Shown: positions 9,266 to 21,938 of the stretch, piece after piece | Position numbering within the stretch: the first letter of the stretch is position 1 | How the letters are laid out: each line of letters opens with the position of its first letter | Assembly (NCBI GenBank): GCA_035610365.1 | Contig: CM069433.1 | Location: forward strand, 134,372,545-134,436,544 | DNA: 64,000 nucleotides | Reading direction: 5' to 3' | From: Aquatica leii | Lineage: Eukaryota > Arthropoda > Insecta > Coleoptera > Lampyridae | Made by a program: the position numbers and the translations under genes | The notes under the pieces: generated by a model | The model's input: only the letters and a program-made list of their open reading frames with translations | Databases searched by the model: none | Told to the model about the DNA's origin: nothing

Positions 9266-12200
9266 TTCTACAACGGGTCTTGTTGGTCACATTATCCCAT
9301 GACTATACATCGTAAGTGCGACATTTAAACATTTAATTTTTTTAAATATTTTTATTATGTAAAAAAAAGGTTATTTAAAGATAATAAATGTAATATTGTT
9401 CATAGTTTTTTATAATAATTTATTTATTTAAATGATTGTTGACTAAAAAGTATTTGTATATTTATCTACACAGCGCTCTAACTAATGAGAACCTCGCCCG
9501 CTAGGCTTGATTCTGAAACAAACTTATCACGTTATAAAATACCACTTACACGCACTTTTAATAGATTATTATTAAAACGCATAAATTTTTATTTTATACT
9601 TATTTGAAGATATGTATTTATTAATTATGTTGTTATTAGTTAAGTTCTTTACAATTAAATTAGAACCAAGACATAATTTTAAATCGCGTTTGTACATTTT
9701 TTTTGTTTATTATTATTAAAGAAAGTTATCAGTTTTAATTATAATGTAATGTTTGTAACATTTTATACGCGCTTATCTAATTTTTTTAAATGTAATAATT
9801 ATTTAGTAGTTTACTGTTTTCTTCTTCATGTCAGTAGATGGATACTTTTTATGAATTGGTCCAAATATTGTCTTCTGTTATGTTCTTAGTAACGAAAGCA
9901 ATATTCCACAAGATAAAATAATAACTTTATTGGTTTCCTTATATTCTTTACTGAACTTTCGTTTGGTAATTTAACGGTTTGTTAGTAAATTGTTGATTGT
10001 TTTATTGCATTTGTATTAAATATAATTTAATTCAAATTAAATGGTACGTTCCATAAATATTTATGAAGTTTTAATCTTTAATATACCGTAGACATTTTCT
10101 AATGCTTTCTTATTAATAACGTTGTGTTGCAGCAATATTAAATTGTAAAACCGTAAAACGTATTCCTTAGAAATGCAAAGGATAATGTTGTATATCAGGA
10201 AGGTTGACTGGTGGTTCGCCACTATATAACTCACGTCCGAGGATTTTCCGGTAATTTGTTCCTACTATCGAGTCAACGAAATCGACATGTCGTGTGAAAC
10301 CATAAAACTCTGCTCAACTGCAAATATAGAGAGCATGCCATTCCGTTTGTTTTATGTGACTGCAAATTGACGTTCTATTCTCATAAATACCAGCAATCGA
10401 CTTCATTTTTACGGCAGAACTTTTAAATTAGTTAGTTCAATTCATATTGAGTTTCATTTTCTTTTACGGTTTTATTGCTACACTCGCATTCAACATTCAA
10501 TTTGATTTCTTTTAAAATTAACTGCTACAGTGTTGCAGTTTTTGAAAAAAAAATTTTTTTTTATATTCTTATACTACGTGTTTAAAATAATGATTACTAT
10601 TTATCTTAAACATAAATGAAATCTTTGTACATAGTTTTTGTGTTACTTTATTTTCAGTTTTACTAAGTTTTTGTTATTTTATTTTCAAAATACCAAAATG
10701 CTAAAAAACGCAAAACTTTTTGGAGCGATATTTTATTTTTCTACGTACGTATGTATATGATATAGTGTTTTTCTCGAATTTGGTCTAATTATTTTATTGT
10801 CTACTACGTGAAACTTGCCAATGCGGAATATTTTATATACCTTTTATATGCGTCCAGACAAGCATTCATTTTTGATTTAAACAGAAATTTGTGTAAAGCG
10901 AAAAATTTATCTGGTCCCGCCAGTTTCCGTTTTAGCAGGTTTCACTGTATATATAATTTTTTTACCTACATTAAACTAATTTTCTTTTTAGGTAAGCTAC
11001 TACTTTATCATTTCTACTTGAAAGTCGACTTATCCGTAAGTAGAAATTATTGAATTTGTACTATTGGAATAAATTTGTATAAAGTTGTTTTATATTAAAA
11101 TAAATCAATGTTTCTTTTGTGGGGATTCTAGTGGATATTATAAACACATGCACATCGTTAAGTTTCTTAAAAACCTTAAACATATGTGCCGTACGTAACA
11201 GCAACGAAGCAGCGGTTAAACATTTGCTCCGTTATTGTTCAACTGTATGCAAAAAGATTTTTGGTTTGGCATTATGGCTATTGTTAAAAACACTTATATC
11301 GTGTTGCATAAACCAAAGTTAATTATGTTATTTGTTATCTGACGTCGTTGTTAACTAAATATAGCTATTCATTTGACAACGTCGTCAGCAACACAATTGA
11401 TTTTGGACTTGACCACCAAATGACGACACATAGTGACATGATGACTTAGGCGTTAAATTAAACAATGTTGTATACAACCTTCTGGTTATTTTACGTTTTT
11501 GACACATGTAAGGTACGCTTAGCAAATCACGGACAATCCAATACTTTTATAGAGAAGATCGAATGTGAAATGTGTATGATGCACATTTACGTTTGCAGTT
11601 AGGTTTAATTTTCTTCCTTCTTCGACACTATGTCAAGCATATTATTATAATCGAGAAGTTAATAAAAGTTTACTTATACATTCTTTGGATGCACCTGCAC
11701 TTAGTTTAATTTAAAATTTAACTACAAATGTGGGGAAATTGGAAGTTTCGCGCACGTGTTGTTTCAAATTTAGCTATACACTAATTAGTCGTATTTGTAA
11801 TACCATTGCAATATGCTTGTGTATTTAGTTTCAAATTTGATTATGGTTACATCTTACTAGTACTAGGAGGGGAGTTGTAAACCGGAAGTAACCATTTGCT
11901 GTTTGTAACTTTTTGTTGTCAATGCTGCGAACTACGACCGAGTATATGTCTAATGTTATTACAAATATTAAGTGTCATAATTAACATTCAAGTTATTCAA
12001 GCTCGGGAGTAATTTGTTGTGCGGCATTTTTATTTAACCACCACTGATTTATCAAATTCATACGTTAAAATTCGATTTAAAAACCATTAATTTTTTTATT
12101 GTGTGTATTTGCTTTATAATATAGTGTGTTGCCTAACTCGAGGGTAGTAGATCTCCTATCATTTGACTTATTAACTTCTCATTACTGTGATATTGCATTT

Positions 12201-12312
12201 ATGAATATTTTCTTAATATTTTAACAAATAAGGAACTAATTATTAAATAAATATTAACACTCAATTCTTTTCCCTGGTAGGTAAAATGGTCCTTCAACTA
12301 AGTCCCCGTCTT
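9266..12312. other. 3 kb without a recognised gene
   Basis: AT-rich with short random frames only. An inverted repeat of 12 bp with one mismatch lies at 11340-11351 and 11376-11387 (TGACGTCGTTGT and ACAACGTCGTCA). Nothing else could be supported. Confidence 0.5.
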
Positions 12313-13269
12313 TTAAGCATTCTGTTTGCAATTATGGCATATGAAGTCTCTTCTACTGTCTGAAATTTCCGCCCATTTCATGCAGTAATGATACATGAAC
12401 CATTTCTCCTTTGGTTTAGAGACGCTAAGCATTTCTTCACAATAAAGGCATAGTATCGTCATCTGACTTTCCTTTCCATTTTTCTCCTTTTTTAACTTCT
12501 GAAGGCGCAGTTACTTTTTTTTATTAATTTGTCCACTAAATTGATTTTTTTAATCATCGTCAAACAGTGACTTTCCTGTACTTGTGACTTTGAACACTTT
12601 TTTTAGAGCAGTTTTTTCTTTAGTCAAAGTGTAATTTGAAGTTGACGTCAGAATCGTTGCACCCTGAAATTGTCTAGAACTCCTTGCTTGTACTGGAGCA
12701 CTGGGAGGTGGACTAATATCAAATGGTGTAAAGTAAGGTGCGGAAATATTGCACTTTGATATTTCGGTATTACCAACATCATGCTCATGGATAAAATCAT
12801 GGCTGATAATGCTGACTTCATCTGATAAGCGACCACTTGGTTGCCATTCGTCTTCTGTTGCATCAGATGACGTTGAGTCCTTTGGATCGGGAAAAATATA
12901 AAGCAATTGGAAATGAATAATCCTCTAACGAAACAAGATTTTAGGTACCTGGTTCTAAAGATCCCACAACTTCCTGATTACCATCCGTTAATCCATGAAT
13001 AATGGAAGTCCTTGATACACCTTAAAAAATACCTATTAGTTTTAAAACTAATTTATATTAGTTATGTAACTTATTTTGCAACCTACCTGATTCTGGTTGT
13101 GATTCCATTAGTTCTTGGTTGTCGGTAATTTCTATTGGTTTATCAGTGATAGCAGCAGGTTGAAAATCTCAGTCTGGAAAAATATTTGGGTTGAATGCCC
13201 AGATACGTGTTTTCAAAATCACTTAGGGCATTGTTTATTGTCGCAGAGCGCCGGTAGGCTTTACCAAAC
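12313..13269 (-). pseudogene. pogo/Tigger-type transposase C-terminus, broken
   Basis: Read on the minus strand, 13269-13205 encodes FGKAYRRSATINNALSDF. After a frame change, NPNIFPD, an in-frame TGA and DFQPAAITDKPIEITDNQEL follow. This is the end of the DDE domain of insect pogo/Tigger (jerky-like) transposases (FGKAY.RAAT..NA...F, then GI.P.NP..F). 12890-12550 gives the Ser/Pro-rich linker with DISPPPSAPVQARSSRQF and ATILTSTSNY, ending in FDDD and a stop. 12510-12313 encodes a Cys-rich tail, CLYCEEML, HYCMKWAEISDS and FICHNCKQ, which is the PHD-like zinc-binding tail of these proteins. Intron-like GT..AG segments occur near 13086-13020 and 12949-12890, but the second does not keep the phase. 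The catalytic Asp residues and the N-terminal DNA-binding domain are missing. Confidence 0.7.
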
Positions 13270-14172
13270 AAGTAGATTACATATTGAAAGAATGTCATAC
13301 ATCTGCACTTACCTTAATAATTTCATAAAAAAACAATAATTTTTAGCAACGGAAAATAACAGTTGCATGCTTCGGTTTTAGCATAGATGCCGCTATAATG
13401 TTTAACTCAAGTTCAATAGCGACAACTGCTTTACAATCGTCGGAGAGTGGCCCCAGGACGCCAAAAACTAGATGTTTAAAAGAATAATATATACATTTAT
13501 TTCTGGTGAAATCAGTCGAAGTGAATAAGGCAACAATAAAAGCAACAAGTCGTATCACAGTCGAGATACAGCTGTTTGATTAGTACCATAAAAAGCCAAG
13601 AAAAGTTAAAGTCAAGCGTTAGCATATATATATAGTTTTAAGTTTAGTTACGAAAATAAAATAACATATTTAGGGCAAAACTCATTATTATAAATTTGTT
13701 GCTTTAGGTACAACTAAGAACGGCACAAAACGCATTAAAAAAACTCGTGGAAGTACTTACTGCAATTACTTATTCGACTATCTCTAGTAGATGAGATTGG
13801 ATACCACAACACACTAAAATGAAGAATATTAGGGTTTGGGCAGAAATAAAATAAAGGTGCTTAATACACATAGTATGCTAATGTTTTTAAAATGTACCTA
13901 TTTTCATTCTATTTGAGATAAAGACTTTAATAAGATAAGTATAGGGCAACCTGACACGAATCTACGTAATTAATGTTTGTAGTCGGAATCAAGTTTATCT
14001 ACAGGATAATATTGAATGATGGACATATATAAAAAAAATTACATACATTTCGCCAAGTACTGTTCGAAGTGTTATGTAAATTATTAAAATAAATACGACG
14101 ATATGACCTCACAAGAAAGAAAAGTAACTAATTATTTGAGGCTTTGCCAACCAAAACATTTTTATCGATATA
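13270..14172. other. no gene seen
   Basis: AT-rich. The catalytic part of the Tigger transposase would be expected here on the minus strand, but no motif of it was recognised. Confidence 0.45.
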
Positions 14173-15534
14173 CAGTCTTGGCCAAAATTATGAGTTCACC
14201 TAATTTTTTAAGGGTTTTAATGGGTTTAAAGGAATAGCAAGAAATATTTATGCAAAATTTAATTTATTGTAGCCAAATACATAAAATAGTTTAATATTTA
14301 GTTACTCCACCCTTAACTGCTACTACTTTTTTAATTCTTTGTTGCATGCTGTTAACTAACTTGTTACATAAATCTGGAGATATATTCTCCCATTCTTCTT
14401 TAATAACATTTCGTAACATTTCTTTAGATGTACAATGTTTTTTACTGATATTGACTTTTAAAATATGCCATAAATTTTCGATAGGTGATAGATTCTGTCA
14501 ACATAGAAATATAGGTGATGCTATTCATCCTCCCTTTGCACAAAAAAATCTCCATGACGCCTCTCGCCGACATACATCCCCAAATCATAATGCTACCACC
14601 TCCAAACTTTACAGTTGGTACGGCGTCGAACGAATTGTCCTCCAGATTGACCGAAAATCTGAAAAAAGAATTTGTTTTTTGTTTATTTTTTGGATCTTTG
14701 TAAAAGTTCGATAAATACAATTTTTTTGTCGAAAACTATTTTAGAGTACATAATATGCACTTAATTAACCTACCTCTACATTAGTTTCGTCTGACCAGAT
14801 CCCGTTGGTTCAGTCTTCCATTGTCCAATGTTTATGTGCCTTTGCCCTATCTAATCTTAATTTCCTTTGGCGATTCGTCAGTAACGGCTTATGACCAGCT
14901 CGTCTACCTGTTAGATTAAATTTATTCAAGCGCCTCCTCACCCTTCTTGGTGATATTTGTATAGAATATTACTTTAACAGTTTTCTAGAGACTCTTTAGA
15001 TGTTTTTTTGCGATTTTTTAAAGACAAACGTTCTAAAATCCGATCTTCTTTTGCAGTAGTTATTGATTTTCTGCTTCTATCCTTTCTTGATTCAAAAGAA
15101 CCAGTGTCTTGATAACGTCGAATAGTACTTTGAACGCCATATCGCGAACATTGCATTTGCCGTGCTATTTTTCTTTGGCTTAAGCCTTGCGAATACAAAG
15201 CTATTATTTGTGCTGTCTTGACAATGCTTCACTACTTTTCGGCATGATGACACAATACCACAACACATAAGTCGACTATATAAAATTTAATTTTATAACC
15301 GCACTACTATGGCTACTTACATCTGTATACATAAAATGCTCGGTAAGAAGTAAGAAACAAAAATTCATTGTGTTATCCCTACCTACTTTATAAACGAGCG
15401 AATTATTAGCAAGCTTATGTAAATGACATGCGTAGATATGACTAACTACTATTAAGAACTTTTTAAACGCATTTAATTACTGCGTAAGGTTATACTCACA
15501 AAATGTTAGGTGAACTCATAATTTTGCCCAATGC
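14173..15534 (-). mobile_element. Tc1-like DNA transposon, internally deleted
   Basis: The left end, preceded by TA, begins CAGTCTTGGCCAAAATTATG and continues AGTTCACCTAA. The right end, read on the other strand, carries TTGGGCAAAATTATGAGTTC and then ACCTAA. These are matching terminal inverted repeats of about 30 bp with the AAAATTATGAGTTCACC core common in Tc1 elements. They enclose about 1.36 kb with one transposase gene on the minus strand. The terminal bases of the right end are less clear than the left. Confidence 0.8.
14291..15245 (-). pseudogene. Tc1 transposase, second catalytic Asp deleted
   Basis: The reading runs from ATG 15245-15243 to TAA 14293-14291. The N-terminus has a paired-type helix-turn-helix (LYSQGLSQRKIARQMQCSR, then a second HTH region). 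The middle encodes RRRLNKFNLTGRRAGHKPLL and AHKHWTMED, then NGIWSDETNVE with the first catalytic Asp. After an intron-like GTAGGT gap, PTVKFGGGSIMIWGCMSARG follows. Then YISMLTES passes directly into LSPIENLWHILKVN, so the segment with the second Asp (family QDNDPKH) is deleted. The end is AVKGGVTKY, the standard family terminus. At least three frame breaks exist, near 15205, 14990 and 14500, plus a TGA in the WTMED region. The copy is inactive. Confidence 0.8.
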
Positions 15535-16470
15535 AAAAATTTTACAGTATAAGTTTTGGATATCTATTGACGACAATCTTCTACTTTACGGATATTTTTC
15601 TGTAATGGTTTCTTAGTTATGTCTCCGATTTTATTTAGTCATCAATATGGGGATTGACTCTTTAGGTTTTTTTTAATCGTATTAGATTTTTACAACAAGA
15701 AGTAGCTATTCCTTTTACATTTTTATCTACAAACAATCTATTCATTTTGTTTTTGGCAATAGCAACATGATTGTGCGACTTTAAGTGAATGTTTCTTAGG
15801 TTTTTAATTTTTATCGAGGTTGTGGTTTCACGTTTTTTATAGGTCAACTAGTTTGCCGCTATTTTAACAACTAAACTGTTTTTTTTTGTATTGTTTGCAA
15901 AATGTTCGAGACTATTCGATCCTGTTGCCTTCTTAATATGGCGTCAGTATAAAGACTACGGCGTGCGTAATTTTCGCAAAACGTCGGGAGTTTAATTTTG
16001 AAATTTGGCATGTTATATTTTTGAGAATTTTTGCGCGTGTATTAATACGTTTAAACATTTTTTTCTACTTCTGATGATTTTTTAAGTTTTTGTTTATTTT
16101 CTCTTTTCTTTGTAAGTGTACTCAAAACTATTCTTTCACCAACTTCAAAAATTATCAAGTATTAATCATTTCTACTTAGTTTGAAATATTTTTTTTATAT
16201 GTAATAGTTATTTATTTTACGAGTTTTGTTTAAATTGAACGTTTTTTTTTCACGAGTGAGCATTTTTTAATTTGGTGAATTGATATTACTACCTATAGCT
16301 CTATTTGATTTTTTATTTTGTTCAGTTCACGTTTGCAAACAAAGAAAATAGAAAGCTCATCTACATACTTGTTTATCTACAATTTTAAAATACTTAATAT
16401 TGCACATATATTTGTTATAAACAACTCTATTTGTTTTTTTGTTTATAAATAATTTTTACTTTTATATAAA
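15535..16470. other. no gene seen
   Basis: AT-rich sequence with T-rich tracts; no motif or repeat boundary recognised. Confidence 0.5.
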
Positions 16471-17987
16471 CAGGGTGATTCACACAACTGGACAGTTAGA
16501 CGTATATAGAGAATGTCTAAATGTATTTGCTTCAAAGTTAGAGTACATGTATAATGATATATGATCTATTGAACTAAAATAATTGCAAGTTTGTGACACA
16601 TCCGGTTATACTCGACTTCTTTATTTTAAACACCCTGTATATTTTTGCATTTTTGTATTCTACATGAAAAATTAGACAAAATTTCAGTAAACTGTTTTGA
16701 TGAAACCTAAGCGTTTTCGAGAAAAAAAAATAATATTTGTATTTTTGGGGTTTATCAAGATATTAATATATATAATTTGCAACATCTAACAATTATGAAA
16801 ACTTAATTTTTTTAAATAGAACAATACTATTTTTATCATTTGCCATTCTACAGATGATTTTCTACAAAAAAGTTTTTATAAAATAGGTATATAAATTGAA
16901 CGATTTAAAAGATATCTATAAATGGATTGTTTCTTTCAATCAATGGCAATCTATCATACAGTACAATCATAACAAGTAGGCTGAGATGCTATAACATAAA
17001 ACAAAACAAATGAATTTTATATGTATTTGTTTAAATAAAAATTACAGTTTTGGTAAACATTACAAAGAGAACGAAATGATACAAGTATTCTAATGTATGA
17101 CAGTAATGTAAGCATGTAGGCGATTTAACGAAATTTACAAGGAACGACGGTTTATCACAGAAAACGTTTCCTAAAGTAACTAAAGTTACAAGCAGCGTTT
17201 TTAACCAACGATTAAAAAATCAAAATCAAAAATAGAAATGCCAAAAGTCATTACCGGAAATGAAGAAAATCAAATTGCATACTAGTTAATTTTGAAACAT
17301 ACCTTTATGACTCAATTAGATCAGTAGGAAAAGATATGTACCTTAATTTTCAATTCTTCTAGTAAAAGGTGTTTAACTAAACATAAAATGCACAATTTGT
17401 TCACGTACAAGCACTGAAAGGAAATGAGAAGAAAAGCCGCGTTCAATTCTGTGAAATGATGGTAGTTAATTTAGAGGATCTTTTAAGAAGAATTATTTGG
17501 ACAGATGAAGCTAAATTTACACATAAGGATGTAAGTAATAGCAAAAATGCCATATGTGAACACCTAAAAATTCAAAATGTAAGGGATTCATAAAAAAAAC
17601 AAAACGGTAAATACTTGGAAAAAAATTATTTGAGATTTCGAGCTAATTTGAGTATAGATTTAAGTTTTGGCATTATTTATTTTATTACAATTTTCACAAA
17701 TTAAAAAATTATTTGGTGTATTCTGTTGTTTATTTTAATTTAATGTAATTATCAAAGCCTGATGAAACTTGATCCGATTTCTTATGTAGAATATAAAAAT
17801 GCAAAAATGCATAGGGTGTTACATTTAAAATAATGGAGTTATTACTTCCGGTATACCCAAAAGTGTCACGGCAATGCAATTATTTTGCTTTAATCACGTG
17901 TCATTATACATGTGTACTAACTTTTAAGCAAATACATTTAGTCATTCTCTATATACGTCTAACCTCCCAGTTCCGTGAATCACCCTG
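16471..17987 (+). mobile_element. IS630-type element with inverted ~215-bp ends
   Basis: The left end begins CAGGGTGATTCAC and the right end is its reverse complement GTGAATCACCCTG. The match continues inward for about 215 bp with scattered differences, including TTAGACGTATATAGAGAATG in both arms. The right flank is TA, the usual target of this superfamily; the left flank has changed to AA. Each arm also contains an inner (C)AGGGTG-type end, giving bracketed blocks at 16471-16637 and 17813-17987. A short transposase relic lies between the arms. Confidence 0.75.
17417..17593 (+). pseudogene. IS630-type transposase fragment
   Basis: A single stop-free frame of 58 codons encodes RVQFCEMM, LEDLLRRIIWTDEAKF and VSNSKNA. 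The family consensus has an R(V/L)EFC segment followed by the first catalytic Asp in WTDEAKFT and then an N.HYW block; that last block is not intact here. The catalytic WTDE box is present but everything upstream and downstream is lost. It sits inside the inverted repeats of the 16.5-18.0 kb element. Confidence 0.6.
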
Positions 17988-18880
17988 TATGTGAAATAAT
18001 AAAGCTAACTTAAATGGTATCGTAGTTGTTTAAGTAAAAAGTTTTGTTATCGTGTTAATGTAGTCGTATTACTTTAATTGTTAAATAGTAATAGAATATT
18101 CTATAAAAAAATACTTTGATTGCATAAGAAAACAAATGATCTTTGGCGTACGGTAACATCATTTTTTCTTTATATTAAAATATTCCTTCAAATTTAATCT
18201 TGGTTTTAAGTAATGGCTACGTCAGTCAATTATTTTTGCTTCATCAGCTTAGAACTTGCTGATCTCATTAATTTTGTACGTAACAGGCATGCCGTAATTA
18301 AAACAGAATGAATAAAATATGACTAAATTCATTACGAATGCACAGGAGACTTTAAAACTGTGTACTACTGTGTCTTACAAGTTTTAACAATGCTTGTGAA
18401 AAATATAGTAAGCAAAGAATAAATTAAAAGGTTTTTAAAGTTTTTGTTTCGGTAATTTTAGTATTTTTACATAATGAACTTTTATTAACTTTTACACGCA
18501 GTTACGGTTACAATTTGTTTTTAAAAACACTTTTTTAAAGATTTACTGTTATTCTCAAATAATGTAACTTTTTTAAATATTATTTGTTTAAAAATTTATA
18601 AAGCTATGAAACAATTAAATAATATTAAAATTCTAAATAAGTTTGTGTTAAAAGCAAAATGCTATTTTATAGTTTGAAACTTATGCACTGTTATATTTGC
18701 ATGATTACCTGATTTATTAATTTACTAATTGCAAAGTAATTTTTTTAAATAAGTATACCTTTTATTCTATAAAACACGTTAATGGTAATTAACACAGAAA
18801 AAAAGTTATTTATTAACATTTTTATGAGCAATTCATTATTAAATTGTAAAAAATAATTAGCAAATTTACTTAGATAAAAA
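17988..18880. other. no gene seen
   Basis: AT-rich, no recognised repeat or protein. Confidence 0.5.
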
Positions 18881-19140
18881 AAAACTGGTGCGATCACCAC
18901 ACGACTTTTCTATAAGGAAGGATGAAGGAATGTCTACATATTTTTTTATGTTGTCATAAAACCGCTTTGAAGTAATATGTACAAGTTTGTATTGACTTCC
19001 TAGCATGCTATAATTTTTTTGAAATTTTTCTCATCGATTTCATTAAATATATAACCGAAATATGGCAAATTAAGCTTATGTTGTTATATTGACTAACCCC
19101 TATATTTGTGAACCTCGATATAGCATTTAAAAAGAATTCG
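18881..19140 (+). repeat. dispersed repeat (family of 1318 and 38746)
   Basis: The longest of three copies. It begins with an ACTGG..ATCACCACACGAC block, runs through GGATGAAGGAATGTCTACAT, ATGTTGTCATAAAAC and TTGACTTCCTAGCATG, then ATGGCAAATTAAGCTTATGT (kept in the 38.7 kb copy) and AACCTCGATAT (kept in the 1.3 kb copy). Confidence 0.7.
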
Positions 19141-19457
19141 TTAAATTCAAAATATAATTTAAATAAGCTTAATAGCTATGCTTAACAGGTTCTTTTCTTG
19201 TAGAAAATCCTTTATATATTGAGTAGAATATGAAACCTACTTACATTTTTAGGTAATTTTTGTAGAGATAAATTATTTTCAAACATCATACATGCACAAA
19301 ATAATAAATAAAAATAGAAGCAATAATACAATAACGTATAGATTGTGGAGGTGGAAGAAATTATTTAGTAAATACTCGATTCACCTATTTGGCTAGCTTT
19401 CGTCGCAGATGGTCGTGAGTCGGACTTTAAGTATCCAATTTATTCGACTGAGACAGT

Positions 19458-19786
19458 ACCCTGCGCCACCTTCCCTTGGGTATAGACAAATAATACTAGA
19501 AGGAATCGAAATTCTGAGTCAGTGAAAGGAAATACCCCAGAACTTGCAATTCCAATTGAGCGTGCAGAAATAAAACAATCCAAAGTTATCACAGACTTAA
19601 AGTTCCGATTTATTATAGACTAGCATATATAAACAGTTGATACACAGAGAAGAGAGAGACACACACAAATATCAAAGCGAAGTTCCGACTAAAAAAAATA
19701 AGTAGTTGGTACACTCTTAAATTATTATTACGTACAATAACATGAGCTGATGGCTGCGCCATCGCTAATAAACAGTAGGCGCTACA
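19458..19786 (-). mobile_element. LTR-like remnant with primer-site-like end
   Basis: On the minus strand the segment starts TGTAGCGCC, contains a GATGGCGCAGCCATC dyad, a CT-rich tract, a TATATATG box and a downstream AATAAA, which is the U3-R-U5 order of an LTR. It is followed at about 19456 by TGGCGCAGGGTACTG, which resembles a primer-binding site starting TGG. There is no partner LTR and no internal region, so it is a truncated remnant. The exact U5 end is not certain. Confidence 0.4.
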
Positions 19787-21240
19787 TAAAAATTTACACA
19801 GTTTCTATATCACTGAATATCGTGTAAACTACGCATAAATTTAATAGTCTTATCGTATCAATTTAAAATTATCGCAGATCTGGAAGTAGTCAAGCATCAA
19901 AAATATTTCGGACCATCTGAGGTCAAGTATATGAGTGTGCACAATGAGTGTTTATGCACTGAAATAAACTCCAACTCGTTGAAGACGATAAATTCTACGC
20001 CAAAGCGACGCCATTGTAGTGACATATATCTACGCGTGTCCTCGCTCGTCTTGCCATAATATTAATGGCAAAACAATAAGTAGGGGGTAACAAAAGAAAG
20101 CTAAAAAAACATGAAAAATTGCCACCACATGTGGATAAAGTTATTAGTAGTATCCATATGGTAGATGTTAACGGATGACAAAAATGTATCCCTTACAGAT
20201 ACCTTGAGCCTGTTAGATACACCACACCTGAGGTACTATGAATGTTTGCGTCCTACCGGAAATCGAGCATAAGCATAAGCCATCCCACGGTTAAAAACTT
20301 TACTAAACCACGACAAACTTATCCTCACGCGACTACTTTTGCAAAGTTGCCTAACTGACAATTGAAATGTGCCAAAGTGACTTTTAAATCGTTACAATAC
20401 TTTAATAATTATAAAATCCAAAATATATATTTTTGTTCTTTGATATTTATTTAATTAATTTTTGTAATTTAAACTAAAGACTAAATTAATAGTAGTAGTA
20501 GTAAATAAATAGTAACAGACTAATTATAAAACTAGTTTGGCATAATGTCTTATTTTTTTAAATTATACATATTAATATTGCCGAAATTTTGGCATTTGCA
20601 ATTATAGTAGTTTAAACAAATACCTGATGTTTAGAATAACATATTCCTCACATTAGGGTATTATACTGACCTTACTCTTACCAAAATATTCTAATTCTCA
20701 AAAGAATAAATAAAAAAGAATCACTAAAACAATTTTTTTTATTTAATTTGTAAATCAATTATTTTTTGTTAAAATTGTGATTAGATATATATTGATTTTT
20801 TTTCGTAAAATTACAGTAAAAATAAATTCGATAAATATAATTCGATATGAGCAAACTTAAAGCTTAGAAAACTTGATATAATTCTCTTTTATATATTTTT
20901 GATTAATTGCAAAAATCGAGTTTTTTGTATTTAGTGATTAAGTATTTGTTATAATCACTTACTATATACCAGTTCAACTAGACGTATTTATAAATTTCTT
21001 TTTTGTTTATCCAGTTTTCTCTATATATTTTATATTTAACAACAAAAGATTAATTTTTATGATTTATTTGTTATAGGTTGGCTCATTTTTATAGAGTAAT
21101 TTATTTTCTGAACATAAGAATTTTCTTTAGCAAATTGTTTCCAGCAATAATAATCATTAGATACTTCTATGGTTATCTTAAGAAATGATTATTCACTTAA
21201 ATTCATAAAAAATGTACATTTTATATTTGGCAAAAAAATA
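19787..21240. other. no recognised gene; one 80-codon stop-free frame
   Basis: 19817-20059 (+) is free of stops for 80 codons with mixed codon use (for instance KHQKYFGPSEVKYMSVHNEC) but has no early ATG and matches no family I know. The rest is AT-rich. Confidence 0.35.
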
Positions 21241-21812
21241 TTTTTTCCACTACTAGTTGTATACGCTTGCATTATTACGTATAATAGAAGGCCGTGAAGT
21301 TGTACTTTTTTAAGCGCAGGTAAATAATATTTCATTATTAACTAGTAGTTAATAATGAACATATTTACATTTTCTGATAATACTACAACAGTTTCAAAGA
21401 AAAAAAGTTTACCAAACTGCGTACCAAGAGCAAGAGATTTTATTTAATGCTAATTTAAGTTTTCAAATCGCTCAATTAATAAATTAATTTGATTTTAAAA
21501 GGTAAGTTATTTGAAGTTCGCGCTTAATTAAATGTGAATATTATTGAGTTAAATATGTTTTAGATATAATCAATGCTTAAAATAATAATGTTTTGAAACA
21601 ATTTAAACAACTTTAGCAATAAAAACTTACGTTATCTGTTTATTTTTGTGTTTTAAATCACAATTAAGAATTACGTCAAAATTAATTCTATTAAATTAAT
21701 GACAGCTGTCAGCATTACTGACTTGATTTTTAATTTAAAATTAATATCTTAAATTTTAAATTTGATTTAGTAGCAGGTAGAAAGGTTTTAATAATTCTAG
21801 TAGTGGAAAAAA
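21241..21812. mobile_element. candidate MITE with 16-bp inverted ends
   Basis: TTTTTTCCACTACTAG at 21241-21256 is the exact reverse complement of CTAGTAGTGGAAAAAA at 21797-21812. The 572-bp interval has no coding content, as expected of a miniature inverted-repeat element. No target duplication was established. Inside lies the perfect palindrome at 21331-21359. Confidence 0.45.
21331..21359. repeat. perfect 14-bp-arm palindrome
   Basis: TTCATTATTAACTA, a single G, then its exact reverse complement TAGTTAATAATGAA. Confidence 0.8.
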
Positions 21813-21814
21813 TT

Positions 21815-21938
21815 GTATATATAACACGGTTGAGAAGTTCATTATAACCTGCGCGATTTATATCCCTCGACGCTTCGCGTCTCGCGATATAATCTATCGC
21901 TTAGGTTATAATGATGCACTTCTCAACCTTGATATATA
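21815..21938. repeat. fold-back structure, ~50-bp arms
   Basis: The left arm holds GGTTGAGAAGTTCATTATAA followed by CC, and the right arm holds GGTTATAATGATGCACTTCT followed by CAACC, so the two pair over most of their length. Inside are GCGATTTATATC against GATATAATC..CGC, and a GACGC TTC GCGTC tip. The outer edges are TATATATAAC and GATATATA. The whole 124 bp can form one long imperfect hairpin with a GC-rich tip. Confidence 0.7.
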
